64,000 bases of DNA from DATMER01 sp035556715 (GTDB taxonomy: Bacteria > Acidobacteriota > Thermoanaerobaculia > Multivoradales > UBA5704). The translations under genes and the position numbers were made by a program. The notes beneath the pieces were generated by a model. The model searched no databases and was not told the DNA's origin. It worked only from the letters and a program-made list of their open reading frames with translations. How positions within the stretch are numbered: the first letter of the stretch is position 1; each line of letters begins with the position of its first letter. Shown piece by piece: positions 1 to 8,445 of this stretch. The stretch lies in assembly GCA_035556715.1 (NCBI GenBank), contig DATMER010000117.1:3800-67799 (forward strand). The letters run 5' to 3'.

Positions 1-2
1 CG

Positions 3-95
3 GTCGCCACCGTCGGTAGCTTCGGGTGGCTTTTGGCCCACGACCTCGTGCATCCGGTCGTGATCTACGCCCTACAGCTCTTCCTCTCTTTTTGA
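3..95 (+). CDS. C-terminal fragment of a membrane protein (partial)
   Basis: An open frame enters from the left edge and ends at the TGA at 93-95. It encodes about 30 hydrophobic residues ending in HPVVIYALQLFLSF, which look like the last transmembrane helix of an integral membrane protein. A His in an AHDLVHP context is compatible with the tail of a CPBP-type membrane protease, but 30 residues are too few to name the family. It lies 37 bp upstream of the anti-sigma operon and may be co-transcribed with it. Confidence 0.4.
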   Translation, partial: VATVGSFGWLLAHDLVHPVVIYALQLFLSF

Positions 96-132
96 GTGTT
101 GGATCGACTCGCCGCGCGGCCTTAAGAGGACC

Positions 133-576
133 ATGGCTGGTGATGCCATCATGAGAGAGGTCACCTTGGCACTGCCGATGGTGCCCGACATGGAGATCGA
201 GGCGAGCAGGACTGCGACTGCCATCGCCGAATCCATGAGGATGAGTCCGGATAGAATCGACGAGGTCCGGATGGCGGTGGTCGAGGCCTGCATCAACGCT
301 CTCGAGCACAGCCGGGCGGCTGACCGCGAGATCTTCGTCACCTTCGAGGTGATCGGCGACAAGGACCCGGAGAAGCTCCGGATCACCGTCCGGGACAGCG
401 GAGTCGGCTTCTCGCCCGACGAGGTCGAAGAGCCCGTCATCGAGAAGAAGATCAAGAATCATCGTAAGCGGGGCTGGGGGCTCAAGATCATTCACGGCCT
501 CATGGACGAGGTCGAGATCCACTCCGGTGCCGAAGGGACGACGGTCGTGATGAGCAAGTTGCGAGGGACGGTGTGA
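133..576 (+). CDS. Anti-sigma regulatory Ser/Thr kinase (RsbW/SpoIIAB-like, HATPase_c)
   Basis: This 147-residue single-domain GHKL ATPase has an N-box (VVEACINALEHS, about residues 56-67), a G1 box (DSGVGFSP, about 96-103) and a G2-like RGWGLKII (about 118-125). Members of the family bind a sigma factor or response partner and phosphorylate the cognate STAS antagonist. ATG 133 is preceded by AAGAGGA; ATG 151 is an alternative start. The stop overlaps the start of the STAS gene (TGATG), so the two are translationally coupled, and a SpoIIE phosphatase follows directly. The three genes form a complete partner-switching set. No sigma factor is encoded nearby, so the target is unknown. Confidence 0.9.
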   Translation: MAGDAIMREVTLALPMVPDMEIEASRTATAIAESMRMSPDRIDEVRMAVVEACINALEHSRAADREIFVTFEVIGDKDPEKLRITVRDSGVGFSPDEVEEPVIEKKIKNHRKRGWGLKIIHGLMDEVEIHSGAEGTTVVMSKLRGTV

Positions 577-926
577 TGACCGAAAGCCTGAACGTATCCG
601 TGGACCGCCGCGACGGGCTCGCGGTCATCTACACGGAGGGGTATATCAACAACCAGGGCGGCGAGGAGATCGCCCGCGTCGCCTACAAGCTCCTCGACGA
701 CGGCGTCAAGGTGCTCCTGCTCAACCTCGGCGGCACCAAGATCGTCAACTCGATCGGCATCTCCATCCTGATCGAGATCATCGAGAAGATGATCGAGATC
801 GAGGGCAAGCTCGGGTTCTGCTGCCTCACTCCGACCATCGAGAAGACCTTCCAGATCATGGGCCTCGCGCAGTATGCGCCCATCTTCCCCAACGAAGAGA
901 CCGCCGTCGCCCAGCTCCGCGCCTGA
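576..926 (+). CDS. STAS-domain anti-sigma factor antagonist
   Basis: This STAS protein has 116 residues from ATG 576, or 117 from GTG 573. The phospho-acceptor loop reads VNSIGISILI, matching the D-S-x-G-x-x-x-L loop of SpoIIAA/RsbV with Asn in place of Asp. Its Ser is the expected phosphorylation site of the upstream kinase and the dephosphorylation site of the downstream PP2C. The start overlaps the kinase stop, and the next gene begins 1 nt after this stop. The family identity is clear; the regulated process is not. Confidence 0.9.
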   Translation: MTESLNVSVDRRDGLAVIYTEGYINNQGGEEIARVAYKLLDDGVKVLLLNLGGTKIVNSIGISILIEIIEKMIEIEGKLGFCCLTPTIEKTFQIMGLAQYAPIFPNEETAVAQLRA

Positions 927-927
927 G

Positions 928-2595
928 ATGACCGGGACGGGCGGTCCGGCCTCTCAGGACTGGACCGAGCTTCTCGGCCTCTACCGCGACGAAGCCGGCG
1001 AGGTCACACTGCCCGACCGGCTCCTCGGTCTCTGGGCCCGCGAGCACGGCGCCGCCGCCGCCGGCCTCTATCTCCTCAAGGACGGCTTCCTCCAGCAGGA
1101 GGCCGCCACCGGACCCGGGCTCCCGGAGTCGATCGACGAAACCACCTTCGACTCCGAGCACGGCCCGTTCCGCAGCCTCCGCTTCCCCGACGGCCGGTTG
1201 GTCTATGCGCCCCGCGATGGGGCTGAGGATTACGCAGGCGCTGCCGCGGATCCGCTCACCGTCCTGCTCGCGTCCCTGATTCGTTCCTGCCGCTTGAAGC
1301 GGGACCTCAAGGACCAGCAGTTCCAGATCAACTTCCGGGTCGTGGAGCTTGAAAACCTCTACGACGTCGGGCTCGCCATCGCCGCCACCCTGGACCTGGA
1401 CCGCCTTTCCGAGGAGATCCTCCTGCGCGCCGTCTCCCTCCTCGACGCGCGCCGCGGCGCTCTCTACATCCTGGGCGAGGGCGACAGCCGCGAGTACCGG
1501 CTCACCCGCACGTTCGGCGGCGAGGCCGCGCGCTCGGTCGACGCCGACGATCCAGACCTCTTCTCGTTTCTTGCCGGCTCCGCCGCATCCCCCGGGCTCC
1601 TCCCGGGCGCGACGTATCTCCTCGGCCTGCCCATCGCCGTCGAGAACGAGCCCAAGGGCCTCCTCGTCGTGGGCGACAAGGAGAGCCGCCGCGGTGTCGG
1701 GCCTTTCCTGCCGTCCGACCGGCGCACGCTCGCCCTGTTCGCCAACCAGGCCGCCATTGCGCTCGAGAACGCCCGCCTGCACCGCGAGGCCCTGGAGCGC
1801 GAGCGCCTGGAGCGCGAGATGCACCTGGCGGCCGAAATCCAGCGCACGATCCTCCCCAAGGGCGCGCCCGCCGTGCCCGGCTACGAGGTCGTCGGCTGGA
1901 ACCGTCCCGCCCGGCAGGTCGGCGGCGATTACTACGATCTCCTCGCGCTGCCCGACGGCCGGGTGGAGCTGGTCGTCGGCGACGTTTCGGGCAAGGGCAT
2001 CCCGGCCGCCCTCATGGTGTCGACCCTGCACTCGGCCCTGCGCCTGCTCCTGGACCAGGCCGGCTTCGGACCCTCGCTCCTGGAGCGCATGAACCGGCAC
2101 ATCCTGGAGTCGAGCGCGGCCAACAAGTTCATCACGATGCTCATGGCGGAGCTGGATCCCGGGACCGGGCTGCTGCGCTACCTGAACGCGGGCCACAACC
2201 CCGGGTTCCTGGTCCGAGCCGGAAACGACCGGGTGGAGGAGCTGTCATCGAGCGGCGTCCCCCTGGGCCTGCTGCCGAACAGCCGCTACCAGCCCCGGGA
2301 GCTCGTGGTCGAGCCCGGGGACATCCTCTGCCTCTACAGCGACGGCATCACCGAGGCCGAGTCGGCCGACGACGAGGAGTTCGGCAACGAGCGGCTGATC
2401 AAGCTCCTCCGCAAGCACCGGGGTTTCACGCTGCAGGAGGTTCTGGAGACGATCCAGGGGGCGGTGACCCGGTTTGCGGTGGGCAGGCCTCAGTATGACG
2501 ACCAGACGGTGGTTTTGCTGCGGCGGGAGTGCCTCACCCCCTGTCCCCCTCTCCCGTCTCCCAGGCCCCCCATCCCCGGGAGAGGGGGAACGTGA
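928..2595 (+). CDS. GAF-domain SpoIIE-type PP2C phosphatase
   Basis: This 555-residue protein starts at ATG 928, one base after the STAS stop; longer starts would overlap the STAS gene. An N-terminal region of about 130 residues precedes a GAF domain (about 145-305), a short coiled linker (REALERERLEREMHLAAEIQ) and a PP2C phosphatase domain (about 320-545). Metal-binding acidic motifs are visible: GGDYYDLL, VVGDVSGKG, LYSDGITEAE and YDDQTVVLL. It should dephosphorylate the STAS protein in response to whatever the GAF domain binds. The last 20 or so residues (from CLTPCPPLP) are encoded by a GC-rich repeat copy that also supplies the stop codon, so the natural C-terminus has been replaced or extended. 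Confidence 0.93.
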   Translation: MTGTGGPASQDWTELLGLYRDEAGEVTLPDRLLGLWAREHGAAAAGLYLLKDGFLQQEAATGPGLPESIDETTFDSEHGPFRSLRFPDGRLVYAPRDGAEDYAGAAADPLTVLLASLIRSCRLKRDLKDQQFQINFRVVELENLYDVGLAIAATLDLDRLSEEILLRAVSLLDARRGALYILGEGDSREYRLTRTFGGEAARSVDADDPDLFSFLAGSAASPGLLPGATYLLGLPIAVENEPKGLLVVGDKESRRGVGPFLPSDRRTLALFANQAAIALENARLHREALERERLEREMHLAAEIQRTILPKGAPAVPGYEVVGWNRPARQVGGDYYDLLALPDGRVELVVGDVSGKGIPAALMVSTLHSALRLLLDQAGFGPSLLERMNRHILESSAANKFITMLMAELDPGTGLLRYLNAGHNPGFLVRAGNDRVEELSSSGVPLGLLPNSRYQPRELVVEPGDILCLYSDGITEAESADDEEFGNERLIKLLRKHRGFTLQEVLETIQGAVTRFAVGRPQYDDQTVVLLRRECLTPCPPLPSPRPPIPGRGGT

Positions 2596-2698
2596 CTGAG
2601 ACAGTCTTGCCTCGCGTTGGGCACGGCGGCCCCGGATACGTCCCCCCTCTCCCGGCGGGGTGTGGGTGGGAGACGGGAGAGGGGGACAGGGGGTGAGG
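2532..2698. repeat. Pair of inverted GC-rich repeats (CCCCTCTCCC/GGGAGAGGGG family)
   Basis: Copy 1 (2532-2593) and copy 2 (2638-2698) are near-identical in opposite orientation, about 60 bp each, separated by 44 bp. Each holds its own CCCTCTCCC...GGGAGAGGG arms. The pair could form a very large cruciform or RNA hairpin. Copy 1 overlaps the 3' end of the phosphatase gene and could act as a terminator. Related copies lie near 9566, 10229, 56104 and 63871. Confidence 0.85.
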
Positions 2699-2708
2699 TC
2701 CTTTCGAC

Positions 2709-2714
2709 TACAAT
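2709..2714 (+). promoter_or_regulatory. -10-like TACAAT, near-leaderless promoter
   Basis: TACAAT lies 8 nt before the ATG at 2723, and no Shine-Dalgarno sequence lies between them. Transcription would start at or next to the start codon. Confidence 0.4.
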
Positions 2715-2722
2715 CCCCCCTC

Positions 2723-3721
2723 ATGAAGACCGCCAAGCTCCTCTGGCTCCTTCTCCTTGTCCCCATCTTCGCCGCGCTCATGGCTGCCCAGCCCCCGGAG
2801 GACGAGGGGACGGGATCAACCAAGCCCGCGTGGGCGCTCGCCATCCATGGCGGGGCGGGCACGATCCCCAAGAACATCCCGGAGAGCGAGCGGGACGAGT
2901 ACCTGAAGTCTCTGCGCGCGGCCCTGGAGGTCGGGCGGAAGGTCCTGGCGGGCGGCGGCACCAGTCTGGACGCGGTCGAGCAGGTGGTCCGCTTCCTGGA
3001 GGACGACCCCCGGTTCAACGCGGGCAGGGGCGCGGTCTTCACGAACGAGGGCACCCATGAGCTGGATGCCGCGATCATGGACGGCCGCGATCTTTCGTGC
3101 GGCTCGGTGGCCTCTTTGAAGACGATCAAGAACCCGATCTCCCTGGCCCGGATGGTGATGGAGAAGTCCCCCCATGTGTTCATGGTGGGGCAGGGGGCCG
3201 AGAAGTTCGCGGACGAGATGAAGGTTGCGCGGGTGGATCAGAAGTACTTCTTCACCCAGAAGCGCTATGACGACTGGCAGAAGAAGCTGCGCGAGGAGAA
3301 GGAGAAGCAGGAGAAGGACAAGGACACGGTCGGGGCCGTGGCCCTGGACGTCCACGGCAACCTGGCCGCGGCCACGTCGACCGGGGGGATGACGAACAAG
3401 CGGTTCGGACGGCTGGGGGACGTGCCGGTGATCGGCGCGGGCACCTACGCGAACAACAGGACCGCCGCCATCTCGGCCACGGGCTGGGGCGAGCAGTTCA
3501 TCAAGCACACCGTGGCGCACGATATTTCAGCCTTGATGGAGTACAAGGGGCTCACCCTGCAGCAGGCCGCGGACGAGGTCATCCACCGCAAGCTCCAGAA
3601 GGACGACGGCGGGGTGATCGGCGTGGCGCGGGACGGGTCGATCGCGCTGGTGTTCAACTCGGAGGGGATGTACCGGGGAGCGGCGGACTCGAACGGGAGG
3701 TTCGAGGTCGCTATCTGGTAG
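2723..3721 (+). CDS. Exported isoaspartyl peptidase / L-asparaginase (Ntn hydrolase, T2 family)
   Basis: This 332-residue protein has an N-terminal signal peptide (about 1-22, MKTAKLLWLLLLVPIFAALM). The plant-type asparaginase fold starts at WALAIHGGAG. The autoprocessing site is KDTVGAVALD, which makes Thr202 the expected catalytic N-terminal nucleophile after cleavage. Substrate-loop motifs GRGAVFTNEG and ATSTGGMTNK are present. The family cleaves isoaspartyl dipeptides or asparagine; the signal peptide puts this member outside the cytoplasm. Longer starts would run through the upstream repeat, so ATG 2723 is chosen. The isoaspartate theme returns in the two PCMT genes at 6906-8313. Confidence 0.92.
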   Translation: MKTAKLLWLLLLVPIFAALMAAQPPEDEGTGSTKPAWALAIHGGAGTIPKNIPESERDEYLKSLRAALEVGRKVLAGGGTSLDAVEQVVRFLEDDPRFNAGRGAVFTNEGTHELDAAIMDGRDLSCGSVASLKTIKNPISLARMVMEKSPHVFMVGQGAEKFADEMKVARVDQKYFFTQKRYDDWQKKLREEKEKQEKDKDTVGAVALDVHGNLAAATSTGGMTNKRFGRLGDVPVIGAGTYANNRTAAISATGWGEQFIKHTVAHDISALMEYKGLTLQQAADEVIHRKLQKDDGGVIGVARDGSIALVFNSEGMYRGAADSNGRFEVAIW

Positions 3722-3733
3722 GGGGAGAGGGAG

Positions 3734-5122
3734 TTAAACTGCCGGCGCCTTGAGGCCTGTGACCCGCTCCAGGAACAGGATCGGCGACGTGATCCCTCCG
3801 AAGAGTCCGTCTCCCAGGGGGACGGTCACCGGCTCGGTACCGGCCGCGGCTTCTCCTGCGAGTCCCGCGAGGAGGGTTTGAAGATTGTCCTCCCAGAGCA
3901 GGTCGGGGAGGGGAGCCCCGAGATTTCCTCCTTCGATCCGGCGGACGCCTCGCGCCATGGCACGGAAGCGGAGGCTTCCCGGGTCGAAGCCCTGGACCGC
4001 GTCGAGCGCTCCGATCCAGAGGCCGCCTTCCGCTCCTCGCAGCAGGTCGGCGTCCGGACGCTCTCCGGGCAGCAGGAAGAGGTGGCTGGGCGCGGCTTCG
4101 TCGGGGGCGACCAGGTGCGGGGTCGGCCGGCGCTCCAGCTCCCGCGCCAGGCGCTCGTCTCTCGCCGGGGTGAGGAACACCCCGCGGTCGATCAGGTCGA
4201 GCGGGCGCTTGGCCGAGCCCAGGAGGTCGAACGGGAAGGGGAGCCCGCGCGGATCGGTTGCATCGTCGCGAAGGCTGATCGCACCATGAAAGACCGGCAT
4301 GCCGAGGGATTCGCGGAGGAACGGGGGACCGTGATGGAACGCGGCGGAGGTCAGGGCGCGGAGGTTGAGCATCTCCAGGAGCGCGGCGGCTGCCTCCTGG
4401 GAGAGCACCACGGGTGTCGGGGGGAGGGGACCGTCCGGCAGGTCCAGCAGACCAGCCTGGGGTGCCATCCGCTCTCGCGCCCGGGCCAGGAGCGTGGCGG
4501 GGCCGAGCCCGGCCAGCGAGCGGGACGCGGTCGTGGCCATGCCCGCTCCCCCTCCGGCAGACCCCTGGCCGGCGGTCACCGAAGCCCACGCCGAGGTCGC
4601 CTCGGCCGCGCGCCGGAGCCCGCGGCTGTTCGCCACGACCATCCGCCCCTCGGCCCAGCCGAGGCGCACGGTCTGCCCCCCCTCCGGCAGGCCCCCGTCC
4701 GGCAGCCGCTGCACCAGCTCCCGGGCCCGGCCCGGCGTCATCCTCGCCAGCTCCGGATCGTAGAGCTCCGGGGGGGCAGCGGCCGGTCCGTCGTGCCCCT
4801 CGGGGAGGAGCGGCTGGGGCGAGGGCTGGGAGAGCCGGGCCTGGGCCAGGGCCTCGCGCACCGCGCTCTCCAGGTCGGAGATCTCTGCGCCCGAGGTGCG
4901 GTGGGTCCCGTATCTCCCGGATTGACGCACGCGGACGAGCACGGTCCGCTCCTGCTGTTCGTACGAGTCGCGCCGGCGTTTGCCGTTGCTCTCCTGCCCC
5001 CGCCGGGCTTCCACCCAGATCAGCTCCGTCGAGTCGGCGGGAGAGGTGGCCAGCGCCCGCTCCAGACGCGAAAGCATCTCGCTCAGGGCGATCAGGGGGG
5101 CTTGCGGGGGCATGGACGGCAT
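3734..5122 (-). CDS. TldD/PmbA-like metallopeptidase-family protein
   Basis: This protein has about 462 residues if ATG 5122 is used; 5218 is the furthest upstream start, but it would fill the whole divergent promoter region. The C-terminal third (WIGALDAVQGFDPGSLRFRA, then IEGGNLGAPLPDLLW) matches the U62 TldD/PmbA barrel. These proteins act on modified peptides, often as heteromeric pairs. I do not see the HExxxH zinc motif of TldD; PmbA/TldE-type subunits lack it, so this is more like the non-catalytic partner. No TldD partner is encoded nearby. It is divergent from the amidohydrolase and convergent with the isoaspartyl peptidase. Confidence 0.75.
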   Translation of the reverse strand: MPSMPPQAPLIALSEMLSRLERALATSPADSTELIWVEARRGQESNGKRRRDSYEQQERTVLVRVRQSGRYGTHRTSGAEISDLESAVREALAQARLSQPSPQPLLPEGHDGPAAAPPELYDPELARMTPGRARELVQRLPDGGLPEGGQTVRLGWAEGRMVVANSRGLRRAAEATSAWASVTAGQGSAGGGAGMATTASRSLAGLGPATLLARARERMAPQAGLLDLPDGPLPPTPVVLSQEAAAALLEMLNLRALTSAAFHHGPPFLRESLGMPVFHGAISLRDDATDPRGLPFPFDLLGSAKRPLDLIDRGVFLTPARDERLARELERRPTPHLVAPDEAAPSHLFLLPGERPDADLLRGAEGGLWIGALDAVQGFDPGSLRFRAMARGVRRIEGGNLGAPLPDLLWEDNLQTLLAGLAGEAAAGTEPVTVPLGDGLFGGITSPILFLERVTGLKAPAV

Positions 5123-5220
5123 CGCGCCGGAGCATACCAGGGAGACGCAGTTCTTTTCCGTGGCGTGGCCTTTGCACTTCGTGCTACGAGGCCATGCGAC
5201 CGGAGACAGGGAAAACATTG

Positions 5221-6909
5221 ATGATTCGAGGGCTTGTACCGCTTCTCGTGCTCGGTTTGGCGATTCTCGCCACCGCGCGACCCTCCTATGCAGAGGACAG
5301 TGCCGACCTCATCCTGCAACACGGGGTCTTCTACCCGGTCCAGCCCCCGGCGCGCGTCGAGGGGAGCCTCGCGGTCCGCGGCGGCCGCATCGTCTACCTC
5401 GGACCCGACGCCGGGGCCGAGCGCTTCCGTGGGCCGAAGACCCGGGTCATCGACCTGGCCGGCCGCACCGTCACCCCCGGCCTGATCGATGCCCACTCGC
5501 ACCTGGCCGGGCTCGGACAGGCGCTCTCGCTGGTTGACCTGACCGCCGCCCCCACCTATGACGAGGTGATCCGCCGGGTGCGGGAGGCCGCGGCAAAGGT
5601 GCCGAAGGGCACCTGGGTCGGCGGCCGGGGCTGGGACCAGAACCTCTGGCCCGAAAAGGACTTCCCGACTCACGACGCGCTCTCCGCGGCGGTGCCGGAC
5701 CACCCCGTCTGGCTCACCCGCGTCGACGGCCATGCCGCCCTGGTCAATGCCAAGGCCATGGAGATCCTGGGAATCGGACGCGAGGTCCAGGACCCGCCGG
5801 GCGGCCGCTTCCTCCGCAGTACTGGCGATGGTGAGGGCGCACCCACGGGCGTGATGATCGACAATGCCATGGATACGGTGGCCGGACGTCTGCCTGCCGG
5901 CACGGCCCAGGACCGGGAGCGCGAGCTCCTGGCCGCCGCGAAGCACTGCCTTGCTCTGGGTCTGACCACGGTCACGGACATGGGGGTCGGAGCGGTGGAC
6001 GTGGCAGCCTACACGAACCTGCTCCACGCCCGGGAGCTGCCGATCCGCTCGGCCCTGTTCCTGGGGGACGACGAGCAGTGGCTCTCCACCTGGTTCCAGC
6101 GCGGGCCGCAGGTCGATCCCGAGTCCCGGCTGCTGATCCGCGGCGTCAAGCTCTACGCGGACGGCGCCCTGGGGAGCCGGGGGGCCGCGCTGCTGGAGCC
6201 GTACAGCGACGACGCGAACAACCTGGGCCTGCTCACCGCCACCGGCGCCCACCTGGAGGACGTCTCCCGGCGCGCAGCCCAGGCCGGTTTCCAGGTGGGG
6301 ATCCACGCGATCGGCGACCGGGGCAGCCTGGTGGCGATCGACGCCATGGAGAAGGCGCTCGGAGGCAAGCAGGATGGCCGCTTCCGCCTGGAGCACACCC
6401 AGATAACGAGGGTGCAGGACCTCCAGCGCATGGCGAAGCTCGGAATCATCGCGTCCATGCAGCCGACCCACGCCACCTCGGACATGCCCTGGGCGGACGA
6501 GCGCGTGGGCGAGGGCCGGCTGGAGCGCGCCTACGCCTGGCGCAAGGTGCTGGATGCCGGCGGCCGGCTGGCCCTCGGGAGTGACTTCCCGGTGGAGTCG
6601 GCGGACCCGCGGCTCGGCCTCTATGCCGCGGTCACGCGCCAGGACCTCAAGGGTCAGCCCGCGGGCGGCTGGCTGCCGGGCGAGCGGCTCACCCGGGAGG
6701 AGGCCCTGCGCGGCTTCACCCTCGATGCCGCCTGGTCGCTCTTCCTGGACAAGGAGGTCGGCTCCCTGGAGGTCGGCAAGCGCGCCGACGTGGTGGTCTT
6801 CGCCCGCGACATCATGACGGTGCCCGAGGCGGAGATCCCGAAGGTGGAAGTGGACTACACGCTGGTGGACGGCAAGATCGAGTATCAGCGGGAGGGAGCG
6901 CGGCGGTGA
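5221..6909 (+). CDS. Exported amidohydrolase (YtcJ-like, Amidohydro_3)
   Basis: This 562-residue protein starts at ATG 5221, just before a signal peptide (about 1-23, ending in PSYA); the frame is open far upstream, but that stretch lies over the TldD gene. The metal-dependent hydrolase barrel shows the metal-ligand motif GLIDAHSHL, the carboxylated-Lys region GVKLYADGALGSRG, the His motifs GIHAIGDRG and LEHTQ, and the catalytic Asp motif LALGSDFPVESADP. The family hydrolyses amide or imide bonds; the substrate here is unknown. Its stop overlaps the start of the first PCMT gene (GTGA), forming a three-gene operon with the PCMT pair. Confidence 0.88.
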   Translation: MIRGLVPLLVLGLAILATARPSYAEDSADLILQHGVFYPVQPPARVEGSLAVRGGRIVYLGPDAGAERFRGPKTRVIDLAGRTVTPGLIDAHSHLAGLGQALSLVDLTAAPTYDEVIRRVREAAAKVPKGTWVGGRGWDQNLWPEKDFPTHDALSAAVPDHPVWLTRVDGHAALVNAKAMEILGIGREVQDPPGGRFLRSTGDGEGAPTGVMIDNAMDTVAGRLPAGTAQDRERELLAAAKHCLALGLTTVTDMGVGAVDVAAYTNLLHARELPIRSALFLGDDEQWLSTWFQRGPQVDPESRLLIRGVKLYADGALGSRGAALLEPYSDDANNLGLLTATGAHLEDVSRRAAQAGFQVGIHAIGDRGSLVAIDAMEKALGGKQDGRFRLEHTQITRVQDLQRMAKLGIIASMQPTHATSDMPWADERVGEGRLERAYAWRKVLDAGGRLALGSDFPVESADPRLGLYAAVTRQDLKGQPAGGWLPGERLTREEALRGFTLDAAWSLFLDKEVGSLEVGKRADVVVFARDIMTVPEAEIPKVEVDYTLVDGKIEYQREGARR

Positions 6910-7607
6910 AACGTCTCGTTCGCGTCCTGCTGATCGTTCTGCTGGCCCTGGCTGTGCCTGCCGTAGCCCAGGACTATGGGCTGCAGCGCCGCGCCATGGT
7001 CGACGAGCAGATCCGCCAGCGGGGCATCCGCGAGCGCACCGTGCTGCAGGCGATGGAGCAGGTGCCCCGGCACCTCTTCGTACCCGAGTCGGTCCGGCCC
7101 AAGGCCTACGAGGACGCGCCCCTTTCGATCGGTCCGGGCCGCAACATCTATCAGCCGTACGTGGTGGCGCTGATGACGTCTCTGCTCGAGCTCGACCGCG
7201 GCGACCGCGTGCTCGAGGTGGGCACCGGCTCGGGCTACCACGCGGCCATCCTGTCGCGCATCGCCCGGGAGGTCTACTCGGTCGAGATCGATTCGACCCA
7301 GGCCTCCCAGGCGAGCAAGCGGCTGTCGGGGCTCGGCTACGTCAACGTGTCGGTGCGCCACGGCGACGGCTACCAGGGGTGGCCGGACAAGGCCCCGTTC
7401 GACGCCATCCTCCTCTCGGTGGCGCCGCCGAAGGTGCCCAAGCCGCTGATCGACCAGCTCCGCGTCGGCGGCAAGATGGTGGTGCCGGTGGGCGGGTTCT
7501 TCCAGGACCTGCTCGTGATCACCAAGACCGCGGACGGCGTGGAGAAGCGGCGGGTCATCCCGGTCCGGCTGGCGCCCATGGCAGGGAAGGTGCGCGATGG
7601 CGAGTAG
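6906..7607 (+). CDS. pcm: Protein-L-isoaspartate O-methyltransferase, exported (copy 1)
   Basis: This 233-residue protein has a GTG start overlapping the upstream stop. Residues 1-22 form a clear signal peptide (MKRLVRVLLIVLLALAVPAVAQ). The PCMT core follows: YGLQRRAMVDEQIRQRGI, then the SAM-binding motif VLEVGTGSGYHAA (about 98-110) and a DAILLSVAPPKVPKPL motif. PCMT methylates L-isoaspartyl residues using cytoplasmic SAM, so an exported copy is unexpected unless the N-terminus is retained as an anchor. It overlaps copy 2 by 11 bp. Confidence 0.92.
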   Translation: MKRLVRVLLIVLLALAVPAVAQDYGLQRRAMVDEQIRQRGIRERTVLQAMEQVPRHLFVPESVRPKAYEDAPLSIGPGRNIYQPYVVALMTSLLELDRGDRVLEVGTGSGYHAAILSRIAREVYSVEIDSTQASQASKRLSGLGYVNVSVRHGDGYQGWPDKAPFDAILLSVAPPKVPKPLIDQLRVGGKMVVPVGGFFQDLLVITKTADGVEKRRVIPVRLAPMAGKVRDGE

Positions 7608-8313
7608 GCTCCGCCTGACGGTCGGGATGATCCTGCTCGCGGCTTGCACGGCAGGGGCAGCGGATGAGCTCGCGCAGGCCCGCCGCCGCATGGTGGACGA
7701 GCAGGTGCGCGCCCGGGGGGTGGAAGACCGCCGCGTGCTCAACGCCATGGCGCAGGTGCCGCGGCACATGTTCGTGCCCAAGGACATCCGCGGCCTGGCC
7801 TACGACGACCGTCCGCTGCCGATCGGCTGGAACCAGACCATCTCGCAGCCGTATGTCGTGGGCCTGATGACCGATCTCCTGGACCTGAAGCCGAAAGACA
7901 AGGTCCTGGAGATCGGCACCGGCTCCGGCTACCAGGCGGCGGTGCTGTCGCGCCTGGTCTCCGACGTCTACACCATCGAGATCGTGCGTCCCCTGGGCGA
8001 GCAGGCGCGCCTCACCCTCCGGAGCCTGGGCTACAGCAACGTGCACGCCCGCATCGGCGACGGCTACAAGGGCTGGCCCGAAGCCGCGCCGTTCGACGCG
8101 ATCGTGGTCACCGCGGCCCCGCCGCAGGTCCCGAAGCCCCTCCTCGACCAGCTCGCCATTGGCGGCAACCTGGTCGTGCCCGAGGGGGACTCCTGGCAGG
8201 ACCTCACCGTCTACACCAAGCAGCGGGACGGCAGCTTCCGGAAGAAGAACGTCCTCCCGGTGCGCTTCGTGCCCATGACGGGCGAGGCGCAGAAGAACGG
8301 CAAGAAGCGGTAA
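7597..8313 (+). CDS. pcm: Protein-L-isoaspartate O-methyltransferase, predicted lipoprotein (copy 2)
   Basis: This 238-residue protein is a tandem paralogue of the preceding gene. Its N-terminus (MASRLRLTVGMILLAACTAG) contains a lipobox, LAAC, so it is probably acylated and membrane-anchored. SAM motif VLEIGTGSGYQAAVLSR and AAPPQVPKPLLDQLA match copy 1. The two proteins align along their whole length, so they arose by duplication, but they have different export signals. No obvious terminator follows; the next gene lies 130 bp away with its own Shine-Dalgarno sequence. Confidence 0.9.
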   Translation: MASRLRLTVGMILLAACTAGAADELAQARRRMVDEQVRARGVEDRRVLNAMAQVPRHMFVPKDIRGLAYDDRPLPIGWNQTISQPYVVGLMTDLLDLKPKDKVLEIGTGSGYQAAVLSRLVSDVYTIEIVRPLGEQARLTLRSLGYSNVHARIGDGYKGWPEAAPFDAIVVTAAPPQVPKPLLDQLAIGGNLVVPEGDSWQDLTVYTKQRDGSFRKKNVLPVRFVPMTGEAQKNGKKR

Positions 8314-8445
8314 GAAGCCTTTCCCCGTAACTTTTCTGCCCTTTCCCCCGCCTGTTCAGATGGCTCCAGGCGCGTTGTGTGCATGAAATTGACGCGTCTC
8401 GATGTAGCGATTAGTCCCTGATCCAACCTAGGAGGAGGTTCGAGC

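Noticed and set aside
856..2196. 446-residue minus-strand ORF over the SpoIIE phosphatase gene
   Set aside because: High-GC shadow frame of the plus-strand gene; no motif, no SD, low-complexity composition.
4414..5220. Long N-terminal extension of the amidohydrolase
   Set aside because: It is Arg/Pro-rich shadow translation over the minus-strand TldD-like gene; a signal peptide starts at 5221.
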